Assembly: GCA_003164675.1 (NCBI GenBank)
Contig: PLTX01000116.1
Coordinates: 2,889 to 42,940 of the forward strand
DNA from: Verrucomicrobiota bacterium
Lineage (GTDB): Bacteria; Verrucomicrobiota; Verrucomicrobiia; Palsa-1439
Length of the DNA stretch: 40,052 nt
Direction: 5' to 3'
In this document: piece by piece, positions 9,167 to 18,113 of the stretch
Position numbering within the stretch: position 1 is the first letter of the stretch
Layout of the letters: each line of letters opens with the position of its first letter
Made by a program: the position numbers and the translations under genes
Notes under the pieces: generated by a model
Databases searched by the model: none
Told to the model about the DNA's origin: nothing
The model's input: only the letters and a program-made list of their open reading frames with translations

Positions 9167-9565
9167 ATGAACGTGACCGATTCCATTGGCGATATGCTGA
9201 CGCGGATTCGCAACGCGAACTCCGCACTCAAGCCGGACGTGCTCGTGCCGTATTCGCGGCTGAAGGCGGAGATCGCAAAAGTGCTGAAACGCGAAGGATA
9301 CCTGGCGGATTTCTATGCAGAGAAGCTGGAGAACGGCCGGCAGGTATTGAAGATTCAGTTGAAGATTGTCGGCAAAGAGCGGGCAATCGTCGGAATCAAG
9401 CGCGTGAGCCGGCCCGGACTGCGGCGATATGTCGGTTCGACGGATATTCCGCGCGTACTGGGCGGCATGGGAATATCGATTCTCACAACATCGCGTGGAG
9501 TGATGACTGGATACGAGGCCAAAAAGGCGAATTTGGGCGGCGAGCTTTTAGCATACGTGTGGTGA
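9167..9565 (+). CDS. rpsH: 30S ribosomal protein S8
   Basis: S8 is a primary 16S rRNA-binding protein and, in E. coli, the translational repressor of the spc operon. The 132 residues start MNVTDSIGDMLTRIRNA. GVMTGYEAKKANLGGELLAYVW is the conserved C-terminus. A TTG directly before the ATG could add one residue but is unlikely. It lies 4 nt after rpsN. Confidence 0.97.
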   Translation: MNVTDSIGDMLTRIRNANSALKPDVLVPYSRLKAEIAKVLKREGYLADFYAEKLENGRQVLKIQLKIVGKERAIVGIKRVSRPGLRRYVGSTDIPRVLGGMGISILTTSRGVMTGYEAKKANLGGELLAYVW

Positions 9566-9571
9566 CGGATT

Positions 9572-10132
9572 ATGTCACGAATTGGAAAACAACCTGTTGA
9601 GATCCCGGCCAAGACCAAGGTCGAAGTGAAGGGCCAGGCGATCTATGTCGAAGGGCCGAAAGGCAAGCTGGAGTGGACAGTGCCTTCACCGATCAAGGTC
9701 GAGGTGAAGGATGGCAAGGTGCTCGCAAGCACGACACAGCTGGACCGGGTCGGCAAGGCGCGATGGGGTTTGTCGCGAAGCCTCATCGCGAACATGGTCA
9801 AAGGTGTCAATGAGGGGTACGTAAAGAAACTGCTGGTGGAGGGCGTTGGCTTTCGTGCTGCGGTGCAGGGAACAAATTTGCAGATGTCCCTCGGGTATTC
9901 CCACCCGATTGTGTTCGCCATTCCGAAAGGGGTGAAGGTTTCGGTGGCTGACACGCAGGACAAGAAACCAGAGATTACAATTGAAGGGCCGGACAAACAA
10001 ATGGTCGGAGAAGTGGCGGCCCGAATTCGACGGTTCTATCCGCCTGAGCCCTACAAGGGCAAGGGGATCCGCTACGTCGGGGAGCAAGTTCGCCGGAAGG
10101 CGGGCAAGACCGTTACGACGGCCGGCGGTTAA
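9572..10132 (+). CDS. rplF: 50S ribosomal protein L6
   Basis: L6 is located at the base of the L7/L12 stalk near the factor-binding site. The 186 residues contain [12 protein letters not shown], the central [12 protein letters not shown] and LSLGYSHP-like [11 protein letters not shown], and the C-terminal signature [23 protein letters not shown]. It starts 6 nt after rpsH. Confidence 0.97.
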   Translation: MSRIGKQPVEIPAKTKVEVKGQAIYVEGPKGKLEWTVPSPIKVEVKDGKVLASTTQLDRVGKARWGLSRSLIANMVKGVNEGYVKKLLVEGVGFRAAVQGTNLQMSLGYSHPIVFAIPKGVKVSVADTQDKKPEITIEGPDKQMVGEVAARIRRFYPPEPYKGKGIRYVGEQVRRKAGKTVTTAGG

Positions 10133-10146
10133 TTTGGTGGCACGTT

Positions 10147-10503
10147 ATGATTCCACGAACAAGAGTTGAAGCGCGATATCGGCGGCACCTGCGGCTGCGG
10201 AAAAAAGTGCGCGGCACGGCGCAATGTCCGCGGATGAGTGTCTGCATGACCGGCAAGCACATCTATGTGCAGCTGATCGATGATGTCAACGGTGTGACCC
10301 TGGCGTTTGCGAGCACGGTTGCCTCCGAGTCGAAGGGGACGAAAGCGACGGTCGAAGGCGCGAAGAAAGTCGGCCAACTAGCCGCGCAGAAGGCGAAGGC
10401 CAAGAATATCACCGAGGTCGTGTTCGACCGCGGCGGATTGCGGTATCACGGACGCGTCAAAGCGTTGGCCGAAGCGGCGCGCGAAGCGGGATTGAAATTC
10501 TAA
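10147..10503 (+). CDS. rplR: 50S ribosomal protein L18
   Basis: L18 binds 5S rRNA together with L5. The 118 residues show [20 protein letters not shown], the [19 protein letters not shown] strand region, and the C-terminal [34 protein letters not shown] motif lies upstream of the ATG. The gene sits in canonical L6-L18-S5 order. Confidence 0.97.
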   Translation: MIPRTRVEARYRRHLRLRKKVRGTAQCPRMSVCMTGKHIYVQLIDDVNGVTLAFASTVASESKGTKATVEGAKKVGQLAAQKAKAKNITEVVFDRGGLRYHGRVKALAEAAREAGLKF

Positions 10504-10504
10504 T

Positions 10505-11098
10505 ATGGCACCTGAAAAGAAACCGAAGATTGCGAAGCCTGTCGCTTCCAAAGGCAAGGAAACGTCGCCGGTGGCGGTGGTCGACGAACTGGGAGTCGAG
10601 ATCGATCAGCAGGGCGGTGAAATTGTTGAGAAGGTCGTCTATGTCAACCGCAGCGCGAAGGTTGTGAAGGGCGGACGCCGCTTCCATTTCAGCGCATTGG
10701 TGGTCGCCGGCGACCGTCGCGGGCACGTGGGCTGGGGTTTTGGCAAAGCCAACGAGGTGGCCGATGCCATCCGCAAGGGCACCGATCAGGCGAAGAAGGC
10801 GATGGTATTTGTGAATTTGAAAGGCTCGACGATTCCCCACGAAATTGTCGGGGTCTTTGGCGGAGGGCGCGTGTTGCTGCGTCCAGCGTCGCCGGGCACC
10901 GGCGTTATCGCGGGCGGCGGCGTGCGCGCGGTCATTGAGGCAGCAGGGGTACGTGACGTGTTGACGAAGTCGCTGGGGTCGAGCAATGCGGTCAACGTGG
11001 TGAAGGCGACGATTGATGCCTTGCTGAACCTGCGTCCGCGCGAGGAAATCATGCGGGTGCGCGGGCTGACGCGACCAACCGCCGCCGGGGTGAGCTAA
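10505..11098 (+). CDS. rpsE: 30S ribosomal protein S5 with N-terminal extension
   Basis: S5 is a fidelity-related 30S protein at the mRNA entry channel. The double-stranded RNA-binding-like core ([20 protein letters not shown]...[13 protein letters not shown]) starts near residue 43. A Lys/Pro/Val-rich N-terminal extension of about 35 residues therefore precedes the usual start of the family. The total is 197 residues against about 165-170 in many bacteria. It is followed after 1 nt by rplO, with no rpmD. Confidence 0.97.
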   Translation: MAPEKKPKIAKPVASKGKETSPVAVVDELGVEIDQQGGEIVEKVVYVNRSAKVVKGGRRFHFSALVVAGDRRGHVGWGFGKANEVADAIRKGTDQAKKAMVFVNLKGSTIPHEIVGVFGGGRVLLRPASPGTGVIAGGGVRAVIEAAGVRDVLTKSLGSSNAVNVVKATIDALLNLRPREEIMRVRGLTRPTAAGVS

Positions 11099-11099
11099 C

Positions 11100-11618
11100 A
11101 TGACGATGCGACTGCATAATCTAAAGCTCCGTCCGGGCGCCAAGCACCGCACGAAACGGTTGGGTATTGGCGAGAGTTCGGGTCATGGCAAGACCAGCGG
11201 ACGCGGGGGCAAAGGGCAGACGGCGCGTTCCGGTGGTTCGGTTCGATTGGGGTTTGAAGGCGGCCAGATGCCGCTGCTGCGCCGCATTCCGAAGCGCGGA
11301 TTCAACAACGCGAACTTCCGGACGATCTACGCAATCGTCAATGTCGAGCAGTTGAATGAGTTCGATAACGGTGCGACGATCACGCCCGAGGCGCTGGTGG
11401 AGGCGGGACTGACCGACAGGCTTTTTGACGGAGTCAAAGTGCTCGGCAATGGCGCGTTGAAGAAGAAGCTGACTGTCAAGGCCCAGCGGTTTAGCGCTTC
11501 CGCGCGGGAAAAGATCACCCAGGCCGGTGGCCAATGCGAAGACCTGCCACTACGAAGCATCCATCACAAGCCGGCGCCGCCAGCCACAGTGCCGAAGGCA
11601 CCTGCGGGAGAGAAGTGA
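11100..11618 (+). CDS. rplO: 50S ribosomal protein L15
   Basis: L15 is a late-assembly 50S protein. The 172 residues start [16 protein letters not shown]; an ATG two codons in is possible. The Gly-rich [19 protein letters not shown] and [17 protein letters not shown] are conserved. A Pro/Ala tail closes the protein. GGGGTGAG 5 nt before the ATG supports the first start. rpmD, normally between rpsE and rplO, is absent. Confidence 0.97.
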   Translation: MTMRLHNLKLRPGAKHRTKRLGIGESSGHGKTSGRGGKGQTARSGGSVRLGFEGGQMPLLRRIPKRGFNNANFRTIYAIVNVEQLNEFDNGATITPEALVEAGLTDRLFDGVKVLGNGALKKKLTVKAQRFSASAREKITQAGGQCEDLPLRSIHHKPAPPATVPKAPAGEK

Positions 11619-11638
11619 CGCGCGACCGTTGACGACCC

Positions 11639-12985
11639 ATGTTCTCCGCATTTCTCAATAGCTGGAAGATTCCCGAACTACGGCGTCGGATCCTGTTTAC
11701 GCTGGGCATGGTCGCGATCGCGCGATTGGGCGCGAATATTCCCTGCCCGGGCGTGGATCCCTCGGAGTTGAACCAGTACATGGCGCAGATCCAGCAGCGC
11801 GTGGGCGGCAGCTTCATGGGTTTGGCGGACATGATGACAGGGGGTGGCCTGCAGCAATGCGCGGTGTTTGCGCTTGGTGTGATGCCGTACATTAGCGCGT
11901 CCATCATTATGATGTTGTTGCCGGCGGCTATACCGGCGCTGGAGAAACTCAAGCAAGAAGGCGAGTCAGGCCGGACGAAGCTGATCCAGTACTCGCGCTA
12001 CATGACGGTTGGCCTGTGCATCGTTCAGGCGTGGTTGTTGGCGAAGGCATTCGAACATCCGGAACAGATGTTTTCCGGCTTCACGGGTGTGTTGGTGGCC
12101 AATCCCGGAATCGGTTTCGAGCTGTTGACGGTCCTTACGATTACCAGCGGCACGGTTCTGTTGATGTGGATCGGCGAACAAATCACCCAGCGCGGAATCG
12201 GCAACGGCATGTCGATCATCATCACTGTAGGCATCGTGGACCGCCTGCCACGGGCAATCAACCAGGCATGGCGACTGTTTGTCGGGCCGGAGAGCCAGTT
12301 CAATGCCCTTCATGCGATTCTGTTGCTGGTGATGGCGGTGACCGTGACGGCGGTGGTGGTGGCGGTCACGCAAGCTGAGCGAAAGGTTCCGGTTCAGTAC
12401 GCAAAACGCATGGTGGGACGTAAAATGCTGGGAGGCGGGCAGACATTCATGCCGCTGAAAGTCAATTACTCGGGAGTCATGCCGATCATTTTTGCGCAGG
12501 CGATCCTGTTGTTTCCGGCGAAGATTTTTTCCATGTTGAACATGCCTTTCTTTCAGAACCTGGCCCGCCAGTTGACGGAGGGTGAGTCACTTTATCTGGG
12601 GTTGTACGGCGGGATGATCCTGTTCTTTTCGTATTTCTGGGTGGCGACACAATTTAACCCGTTGCAAATTGCGGACGATTTGAAGAAGTACGGTGGATAC
12701 GTCCCAGGGATTCGGCCGGGTCGGCCGACGGCAGAGTATCTGGATCACACCATGACGCGCATTACACTGGCCGGCTCGGTATTCCTGACGGGGATTGCGG
12801 TCATCCCGTACATTTTGTCGCACAACTTTCGGCTGCCGTATTTGACCGCCAGTTTCTTTGGTGGAACGAGCCTGCTCATTAACGTTGGTGTTATGCTGGA
12901 TACAATGCGGCAAGTGGAATCGCATTTGGTCATGCGCCATTACGACGGGTTCTTGCGGAAGGGCCGATTGAGGGGCCGGTTCTGA
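11639..12985 (+). CDS. secY: Protein translocase subunit SecY
   Basis: SecY is the channel-forming subunit of the Sec translocon in the inner membrane. The 448 residues have the expected ten hydrophobic segments. The plug-region motif is GLADMMTGGGLQQCAVFALGV, the signature MPYISASIIMMLL follows, and the cytosolic loop QAERKVPVQYAKR is present. The C-terminal IPGIRPGRPT-like VPGIRPGRPTAEYLD is also seen. It lies between rplO and adk as in most bacteria. Confidence 0.98.
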   Translation: MFSAFLNSWKIPELRRRILFTLGMVAIARLGANIPCPGVDPSELNQYMAQIQQRVGGSFMGLADMMTGGGLQQCAVFALGVMPYISASIIMMLLPAAIPALEKLKQEGESGRTKLIQYSRYMTVGLCIVQAWLLAKAFEHPEQMFSGFTGVLVANPGIGFELLTVLTITSGTVLLMWIGEQITQRGIGNGMSIIITVGIVDRLPRAINQAWRLFVGPESQFNALHAILLLVMAVTVTAVVVAVTQAERKVPVQYAKRMVGRKMLGGGQTFMPLKVNYSGVMPIIFAQAILLFPAKIFSMLNMPFFQNLARQLTEGESLYLGLYGGMILFFSYFWVATQFNPLQIADDLKKYGGYVPGIRPGRPTAEYLDHTMTRITLAGSVFLTGIAVIPYILSHNFRLPYLTASFFGGTSLLINVGVMLDTMRQVESHLVMRHYDGFLRKGRLRGRF

Positions 12986-13004
12986 CGGCCCGGGGAAGGT
13001 GACT

Positions 13005-13658
13005 ATGAGTCACCACCGTATTGTGTTTTTGGGACCGCCAGCGTCAGGCAAAGGTACGGCGGCGATGGCGTTGAGTGTGGCGCTCGGCGTACCACATGTG
13101 TCGACCGGGCAGATGTTTCGGGCGGCGATCCGCAAGGGTGGCCCGATTGGCGACGCGGCGAAGCAGTTCATTGACAAAGGGCAACTGGTGCCCGATGAGA
13201 TCACGATAGCGGTCGTGCGGTTGTTGCTCGATGAGCAGGGATCGACCGGTGGATTCATCTTCGACGGGTTTCCGCGTACGCGAACTCAGGCGGAAGCGTT
13301 CGACAGAGTGCTCCAGGACAGAGGGACGCGCCTGACGGCGGCCATTCTTCTGGATGCCAGCGAGGCTGATATCTTGCAACGCGTGCTGGGACGACAGAGT
13401 TGCGAAAAATGCGGCGCGTTGTATCATCGAAAGCTCGTGCCTCCGCGGCAGAGTGGGGCTTGCGACCGATGCGGCGGCAAACTGACGCAGCGGGCCGATG
13501 ATACCGCGGAGACCGTGCAGAAACGGCTTGAGGTATATCGGAAGGTGACGCTGGACGTGGTGGGATATTACGAGAAGGCGGGGCTTTTGAAGCGTGTCGA
13601 TGGCGGCCAGCCGAAGGACAAGGTGTTTGCGGATATTGTGGGATTATTCCAGTCGTGA
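13005..13658 (+). CDS. adk: Adenylate kinase with zinc-type LID
   Basis: Adenylate kinase interconverts ATP + AMP and 2 ADP in the cytosol. The 217 residues carry the P-loop GPPASGKG, the AMP-site STGQMFR and FIFDGFPRTRTQA. The LID holds two CxxC pairs (CEKC and CDRC), indicating a structural zinc site. I chose the ATG at 13005, preceded by GGGGAAGG, over the in-frame GTG at 12999 that overlaps that motif. The stop overlaps the map GTG start. Confidence 0.97.
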   Translation: MSHHRIVFLGPPASGKGTAAMALSVALGVPHVSTGQMFRAAIRKGGPIGDAAKQFIDKGQLVPDEITIAVVRLLLDEQGSTGGFIFDGFPRTRTQAEAFDRVLQDRGTRLTAAILLDASEADILQRVLGRQSCEKCGALYHRKLVPPRQSGACDRCGGKLTQRADDTAETVQKRLEVYRKVTLDVVGYYEKAGLLKRVDGGQPKDKVFADIVGLFQS

Positions 13659-14431
13659 TCGTTATCAAGACGGCAGAAGAGATTGAGCGGATGCGAGTGG
13701 CGTGCAACGCGGCAGCACAGGTCTTGAGTGCCGTGGCGCACGAGGTCCAACCGGGGCGCACGACCGTGGAGTTGAATAACGTGGCGGCGGGGTTGATTGA
13801 AAAATTGGGCGGGAAGAGCCCGTTTCTCGGATATAAAGGTTATCCAGGACACATTTGCGTCTCGGTCAACGAGGAAGTGGTTCACGGCATTCCGAGCCAG
13901 CGCCGGGTGCAATATGGCGACATTGTGAGCCTGGATGTGGGGATCGTCGTGAATGGCTTTGTGGGAGATAACGCGACCACAGTCGCTGTGGGAGTGGTGG
14001 AAGGCCGGACCCAACGGTTGCTGCAGGTGACCGAACAGGCGTTGCACGCAGGGATTGCGGCAGCGCGGGCGGGAAATCGGGTTTCCGATATCTCGCGGGC
14101 CGTCCAAACCATGGTCGAAGCCAACGGCTTTTCGGTCGTGAGAGAATTTGTCGGACACGGAGTAGGTCGGAAGATGCACGAAGAGCCACAAATCCCGAAC
14201 TACGTGAGTTCGGGGCCCGACCCGAAGTTGAAGCCGGGAATGACATTGGCTATTGAGCCCATGATCAATGCGGGGGCGAGCGATGTGGTGATGTTGAGCG
14301 ATGGTTGGACCGTGGTTTCGGCCGATGGCGCGCCCAGCGCGCACTTCGAGCATACGGTTCTGGTAACGGATGGAGACGCCGAGATTTTGACGTGGCTAAA
14401 GAAGAGCCCATACGAGTCGAAGGCACGGTAG
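13655..14431 (+). CDS. map: Methionine aminopeptidase, type I
   Basis: MetAP removes the N-terminal Met from nascent proteins. The 258 residues contain the dinuclear-metal ligands in [18 protein letters not shown] (two Asp), [12 protein letters not shown] (His), LAIEPM (Glu) and the final Glu in FEHTVLV. The substrate-site HGIP is present. The GTG start overlaps the adk stop (GTGA). The 3' end overlaps the likely infA start by 40 nt. Confidence 0.97.
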   Translation: MIVIKTAEEIERMRVACNAAAQVLSAVAHEVQPGRTTVELNNVAAGLIEKLGGKSPFLGYKGYPGHICVSVNEEVVHGIPSQRRVQYGDIVSLDVGIVVNGFVGDNATTVAVGVVEGRTQRLLQVTEQALHAGIAAARAGNRVSDISRAVQTMVEANGFSVVREFVGHGVGRKMHEEPQIPNYVSSGPDPKLKPGMTLAIEPMINAGASDVVMLSDGWTVVSADGAPSAHFEHTVLVTDGDAEILTWLKKSPYESKAR

Positions 14432-14616
14432 TCGAGTTGCTGCCGAACACGATGTTTCGGGTGGAGTTGCCGAATAAGCATCGAATTTTGGCGCATATTT
14501 CGGGTAAGATGCGGCTGCATTTTATTCGGTTGCTGCCCGGCGACAAGGTGATGGTCGAGATGTCACCATACGATTTGAGCAAGGGCCGAATTACATTTCG
14601 GCAAAAAGAGCAGTAG
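14392..14616 (+). CDS. infA: Translation initiation factor IF-1
   Basis: IF-1 is an OB-fold factor that occupies the 30S A site during initiation. The conserved sequence [31 protein letters not shown] and [20 protein letters not shown] is unmistakable. The natural N-terminus ([11 protein letters not shown]) implies a GTG start at 14392, giving 74 residues. This places the start 40 nt inside the end of map. A longer in-frame ATG at 14305 would add a non-family Arg/Gly-rich extension and is rejected. Confidence 0.93.
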   Translation: MAKEEPIRVEGTVVELLPNTMFRVELPNKHRILAHISGKMRLHFIRLLPGDKVMVEMSPYDLSKGRITFRQKEQ

Positions 14617-14631
14617 ACAAGCAGGACAAAC

Positions 14632-14745
14632 ATGAAAGTAAAACCTTCCGTAAAACGGTTGTGTGAACGTTGCAAAGTGGTGCGGCGAAAGGGAGTGGTG
14701 CGCGTGATTTGCACCAACCCGCGGCACAAACAACGTCAAGGCTAG
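14632..14745 (+). CDS. rpmJ: 50S ribosomal protein L36
   Basis: L36 is the smallest 50S protein. The 37-residue translation [17 protein letters not shown]... ends in PRHKQRQG. It carries the CxxC, a later Cys and a His that form the zinc ribbon, so this is the zinc-containing C+ form. It sits 15 nt after infA and just before rpsM, the classic infA-rpmJ-rpsM order. Confidence 0.95.
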   Translation: MKVKPSVKRLCERCKVVRRKGVVRVICTNPRHKQRQG

Positions 14746-14755
14746 AGGTATCAGC

Positions 14756-15145
14756 ATGGCACGTTTGATTGGTGTGGAAGTACCGGACCAGAAACGAATT
14801 GGGATCGCGCTCCGCTACATTTATGGTATCGGGCCAACGACAGCGCTCCAAGTATGCGCGAAAGCGAGCGTGGATCCGAGTGTACGGGCGAAAGACTTGA
14901 ACGACGAACAGTTGTCGCACCTGACGACCGTGTTGCAGGGCTTTCGCATCGAGGGCGATCTGCGGCGAGAAATACAAACGAACATCAAGCGCTTGATGAG
15001 CATCAATTGCTACCGCGGGATCCGTCATAAGAAGGGCCTGCCGGTGCGTGGCCAGCGCACGTCCACCAACGCGCGTACCCGCAAGGGCCCGCGCAAGACG
15101 GTCGGCGTTGTTCGCAGCAAGGAAGCGAAGACCGGCAAGGTCTGA
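14756..15145 (+). CDS. rpsM: 30S ribosomal protein S13
   Basis: S13 is in the 30S head and contacts the P-site tRNA and the 50S subunit. The 129 residues carry [21 protein letters not shown]-type sequence, [14 protein letters not shown], and the C-terminal [25 protein letters not shown] motif lies 10 nt upstream of the ATG. It is followed by rpsK. Confidence 0.97.
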   Translation: MARLIGVEVPDQKRIGIALRYIYGIGPTTALQVCAKASVDPSVRAKDLNDEQLSHLTTVLQGFRIEGDLRREIQTNIKRLMSINCYRGIRHKKGLPVRGQRTSTNARTRKGPRKTVGVVRSKEAKTGKV

Positions 15146-15171
15146 TCGCAAGGGTTATGTGAAGGAGCACA

Positions 15172-15723
15172 ATGGCTAAAGAAGCATCCAAGAAATCCGA
15201 GGAACCGAAAGCGAAACCCGCCGTCGAGGCAGGCACGCCGGCGGCGAAACCGGAAGCTGCAGCCGCTGCGGCCGCACCGGCCGCAACGGCGGCACCCGCG
15301 GTGCCGACCACGGCTGCGGAAGCATTGGCCGAGGGCGAGGTCGCGAAGAAGGTTGTCAAGGCCAAGCACAGCAAAAACGTGTTTCAGGGCATCGCCCATA
15401 TCATGGCGACGTTCAATAACACCTGTGTATCGATTACTGATTTGAAGGGCAGAGTGATTGGATGGTCGAGCGCCGGGCGCGTCGGCTTCAAGGGCTCGCG
15501 CAAGAGCACGGCCTACGCGGCGCAGCTGGTCGCGCAGGACGCCGCGCGACAGGGGATGGCGCACGGATTGAAGGAAATCGAAGTGTGGGTGAAAGGGCCG
15601 GGGAGCGGGCGTGAGGCAGCGATTCGCGCGTTGCAGGCGATCGGCCTGGATATCACCGTGATCAAGGACGTGACGCCCGTCCCGCACAACGGATGCCGGC
15701 CGCCGAAGCGCCGCCGCGTGTAG
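15172..15723 (+). CDS. rpsK: 30S ribosomal protein S11 with long Ala/Pro N-terminal extension
   Basis: S11 forms part of the 30S platform at the E site and Shine-Dalgarno channel. The core begins near residue 60 ([19 protein letters not shown]) and ends in the invariant [13 protein letters not shown]. Before it lies an extension of about 55-60 residues, made almost entirely of Lys/Glu/Ala/Pro. This brings the protein to 183 residues against about 125-130 in most bacteria. A GAAGGAG motif 5 nt upstream of the ATG supports this start rather than an internal one. Confidence 0.96.
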   Translation: MAKEASKKSEEPKAKPAVEAGTPAAKPEAAAAAAAPAATAAPAVPTTAAEALAEGEVAKKVVKAKHSKNVFQGIAHIMATFNNTCVSITDLKGRVIGWSSAGRVGFKGSRKSTAYAAQLVAQDAARQGMAHGLKEIEVWVKGPGSGREAAIRALQAIGLDITVIKDVTPVPHNGCRPPKRRRV

Positions 15724-15740
15724 CAGGAGATTTCGTTACC

Positions 15741-16352
15741 ATGGCACGATACAAAGGACCACGAGTTCGCATCAGCCGACGATTTGGACAGCCGATATTC
15801 GGCCCGTCGAAATATCTGGAGCGCCGCGCGTACCCACCTGGCGTGCACGGCCCGAAGAAGGCCCGTCGCAAGCAAAGTGATTACGGCATTGGTTTGGCCG
15901 AGAAGCAGAAACTGCGCTACCAGTACGGGCTGTTGGAACGTCAGTTCCGCCGCATGTTTAACAAGGCGCTGAAGAAGCGTGGCGTGACGGGCGAGACGTT
16001 GCTGCAATTGCTCGAGACGCGCCTCGATAACGTCGTGTTTCGCATCGGGTTTGCGACGACGCGGCCGTTTGCCCGGCAGATGGTCGGCCACGGGCACATT
16101 CGCGTGAATGGCCGCAAAGTTTCGTCGCCTTCGTACAATGTGAAGCCCGGGGATGTTGTGGAAATCCGCGACACCGCGGCGACGCGGCAGTTGGCGACGA
16201 AGAGTTTGGAATCCGCGCAGATTCGGCCCGTGCCGGACTGGATCACGTTCAGTCGGGACGCCTTGCGGGCGCAGATCGGACGGATGCCGTCGCGGGACGA
16301 TATTCAGCCAATCGTCAACGAACAATTGATCGTCGAATTTTATTCTAGATAA
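15741..16352 (+). CDS. rpsD: 30S ribosomal protein S4 (Cys-free form)
   Basis: S4 is a primary 16S rRNA-binding protein. The 203 residues start MARYKGPRVRISRRFG. They lack the N-terminal zinc cysteines, so this is the C- form. The S4 RNA-binding domain is seen as LETRLDNVVFRIGFA and ARQMVGHGHIRVNGRKV. I chose the ATG at 15741, with AGGAGA 10 nt upstream, over an in-frame ATG at 15693 that lies inside rpsK. Confidence 0.97.
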   Translation: MARYKGPRVRISRRFGQPIFGPSKYLERRAYPPGVHGPKKARRKQSDYGIGLAEKQKLRYQYGLLERQFRRMFNKALKKRGVTGETLLQLLETRLDNVVFRIGFATTRPFARQMVGHGHIRVNGRKVSSPSYNVKPGDVVEIRDTAATRQLATKSLESAQIRPVPDWITFSRDALRAQIGRMPSRDDIQPIVNEQLIVEFYSR

Positions 16353-16386
16353 CGAGAATCCGCGTCTGCAATCCGGACGCGACAAC

Positions 16387-16428
16387 GAGCCGTCGGTCCG
16401 CGTTTCTAGAGCGCGGGAAACCCGGCTC
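16387..16428 (+). promoter_or_regulatory. Long stem-loop in the rpsD-rpoA gap
   Basis: The 93-nt gap between rpsD and rpoA holds nested inverted repeats. The outer arms GAGCCG and CGGCTC pair. Inside them GGT/ACC and CCGCG/CGCGG can pair, leaving a 9-nt loop and small bulges. AGGAGG, the rpoA ribosome-binding site, follows 2 nt later. No T-run follows, so it is not a simple terminator. It could be a processing site or a protein-binding leader that sets rpoA expression; the function is inferred only from position. Confidence 0.5.
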
Positions 16429-16445
16429 ATAGGAGGAAGTGCACC

Positions 16446-17495
16446 ATGCCAGTTCGTTTGGGTCGATTTGAAATGCCGAAGCGGTTGACGCGCGATGACG
16501 CCACCGCCACGCCGACGTATGCCAAATTCATTGCTGAGCCGCTCGAAGCCGGCTACAGCCACACCATTGGCAACTCGTTGCGACGCGTGTTGCTCAGTTC
16601 CCTGGAAGGAGCGGGCATCAGTTCCGTCAAAATCGAGGGCGCGCCGCACGAGTTCACCAGCATTCCCGGCGTCGTCGAGGATGTGACGGACATCGTGCTT
16701 AATCTGAAGAAGGTGCTGCTTAAGTCTCACAGCCGCGAGCCGCACGTGATTTATCTCTCGGCGAACAAGGACGGCGCCGTGACGGCGGCGGACATCAAGA
16801 GCGATCAGGTCGTCGAAGTGCTCAACCCCGACCAGCACATCTGTACGCTCGACAAGAAGATGCACTTTGAGATCGAATTGGAGGTCAAAGTGGGACGCGG
16901 CTTCTGCCCGGCGGAGGAAAACAAGAAGCCGGAGCAACCGATCGGGGTGATCGCGATTGATTCGCTATTTTCGCCGGTTCGTCGCGTGCGATACAGCGTG
17001 GAGGACACCCGTGTTGGACAGCGTACGGATTACGACAAGCTCGTCCTGGAGGTGTGGACGGATGGACGCATCACCCCGGAAGACGCGCTGGTGCAGTCCG
17101 CGAACATTCTGCGACACCACCTCGATGTGTTCTGCGATTACGACAAGAACATCGTGGTCGAATTCGAGGAAGCCGGTGAAAAAGTCAGCGCCGAGCAGGC
17201 CAAGTTGAAGAAGGTCCTCAATATGAGTGTCAACGAGATTGAACTTAGCGTGCGCGCGGCCAACTGTCTGAACAACGCCAACATCACGACCGTCGGCCAA
17301 CTGGCCATGAAGACCGAACAGGAAATGCTCAAGTACCGGAATTTCGGGAAGAAATCGCTCAACGAGATTAAAGAGAAATTGTCGGGGTTGGGGCTTACCC
17401 TGGGCATGAAGTTCGATGCGGCAATGCTGGAAGCGCCCGACGCGAATAAGAGCGTTGAGGCAGTCCTTTCCGGTGCGATGCCGGTGCCCGAGTAG
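16446..17495 (+). CDS. rpoA: RNA polymerase subunit alpha
   Basis: The alpha subunit dimerises to scaffold RNA polymerase and binds UP elements through its C-terminal domain. The 349 residues show the N-terminal dimerisation domain (EPLEAGYSHTIGNSLRRVLL) and the insert domain. The C-terminal helix-hairpin-helix domain (about 265-320) contains ELSVRAANCLNNANI and KYRNFGKKSLNEI. A strong AGGAGG lies 9 nt before the ATG, stronger than most in the locus. Confidence 0.98.
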   Translation: MPVRLGRFEMPKRLTRDDATATPTYAKFIAEPLEAGYSHTIGNSLRRVLLSSLEGAGISSVKIEGAPHEFTSIPGVVEDVTDIVLNLKKVLLKSHSREPHVIYLSANKDGAVTAADIKSDQVVEVLNPDQHICTLDKKMHFEIELEVKVGRGFCPAEENKKPEQPIGVIAIDSLFSPVRRVRYSVEDTRVGQRTDYDKLVLEVWTDGRITPEDALVQSANILRHHLDVFCDYDKNIVVEFEEAGEKVSAEQAKLKKVLNMSVNEIELSVRAANCLNNANITTVGQLAMKTEQEMLKYRNFGKKSLNEIKEKLSGLGLTLGMKFDAAMLEAPDANKSVEAVLSGAMPVPE

Positions 17496-17524
17496 GGCTG
17501 GGCAGAGGAAGAGGGTACATCGCC

Positions 17525-17989
17525 ATGCGACACCGAAAACGAACAGCCAAGATTGGGATGAAATCCCAGCATCGGCGCTCCACACTGGCCAATCTCGTGT
17601 GCAGCCTGATCGAATACAGCCGCATTACGACGACGGTCGCCAAGGCCAAAGTGGCCCGCCGTTATGCGGACAAGATGGTGACTCTGGCCAAGAAGGGCAC
17701 GCTACACCACCGACGCGAAGCGCTGGCGTTTCTGCGGCACAAGCCCGCAGTCACAAAACTCTTCGCGGAGATCGGAAAACAACACGGTGACCGCAACGGC
17801 GGTTATACTAGGATTGTCCGGGTCGGACAGCGACTGGGAGACGCCGCGCATGTAGCCATTCTCGAATGGACGGGGACAGTGATGACCACGCCCGAACCGG
17901 ACGCGGGCGAGAAGGTGGAAGAGCCAAAGTCCAAAGAGCCGAAGATCCCGAAAACCAAGAAGAAGGTCGAAGTCGCGGCCACGTCTTAG
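17525..17989 (+). CDS. rplQ: 50S ribosomal protein L17 with charged C-terminal tail
   Basis: L17 lies on the 50S solvent side near the exit tunnel. The core MRHRKRTAKIGMKSQHRRS, followed by YTRIVRVGQRLGDAAHVAILEW, is typical. After about residue 120 a tail rich in Glu, Lys, Pro and Ser extends the protein to 154 residues. It closes the ribosomal locus and is followed by a strong hairpin. Confidence 0.96.
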   Translation: MRHRKRTAKIGMKSQHRRSTLANLVCSLIEYSRITTTVAKAKVARRYADKMVTLAKKGTLHHRREALAFLRHKPAVTKLFAEIGKQHGDRNGGYTRIVRVGQRLGDAAHVAILEWTGTVMTTPEPDAGEKVEEPKSKEPKIPKTKKKVEVAATS

Positions 17990-18017
17990 CGGTCTCTAGA
18001 TAACAATTCGAAACGGC

Positions 18018-18042
18018 ACGGCCTCCCCGGGTGGGAGGCCGT
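18018..18042 (+). terminator. Hairpin terminator after rplQ
   Basis: A perfect 10-bp stem, ACGGCCTCCC and GGGAGGCCGT, encloses a 5-nt loop and is followed by the T-rich TTGTCATTCTAT. It sits 29 nt after rplQ in a convergent gap with the dUTPase gene. It probably ends the ribosomal transcript and may act in both directions, though the T-run is imperfect. Confidence 0.75.
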
Positions 18043-18113
18043 TGTCATTCTATGAAGAACTGATTTGGGATCTGGCTCACAAAAGCAGAGTGATCGTGGC
18101 ACAGGGTGTTGTG

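Noticed and set aside
15513-16937. 474-codon open frame on the - strand across rpsK, rpsD and rpoA
   Set aside because: It is antisense to three well-supported genes; its length follows from GC-rich codon use, and the translation shows no family features.
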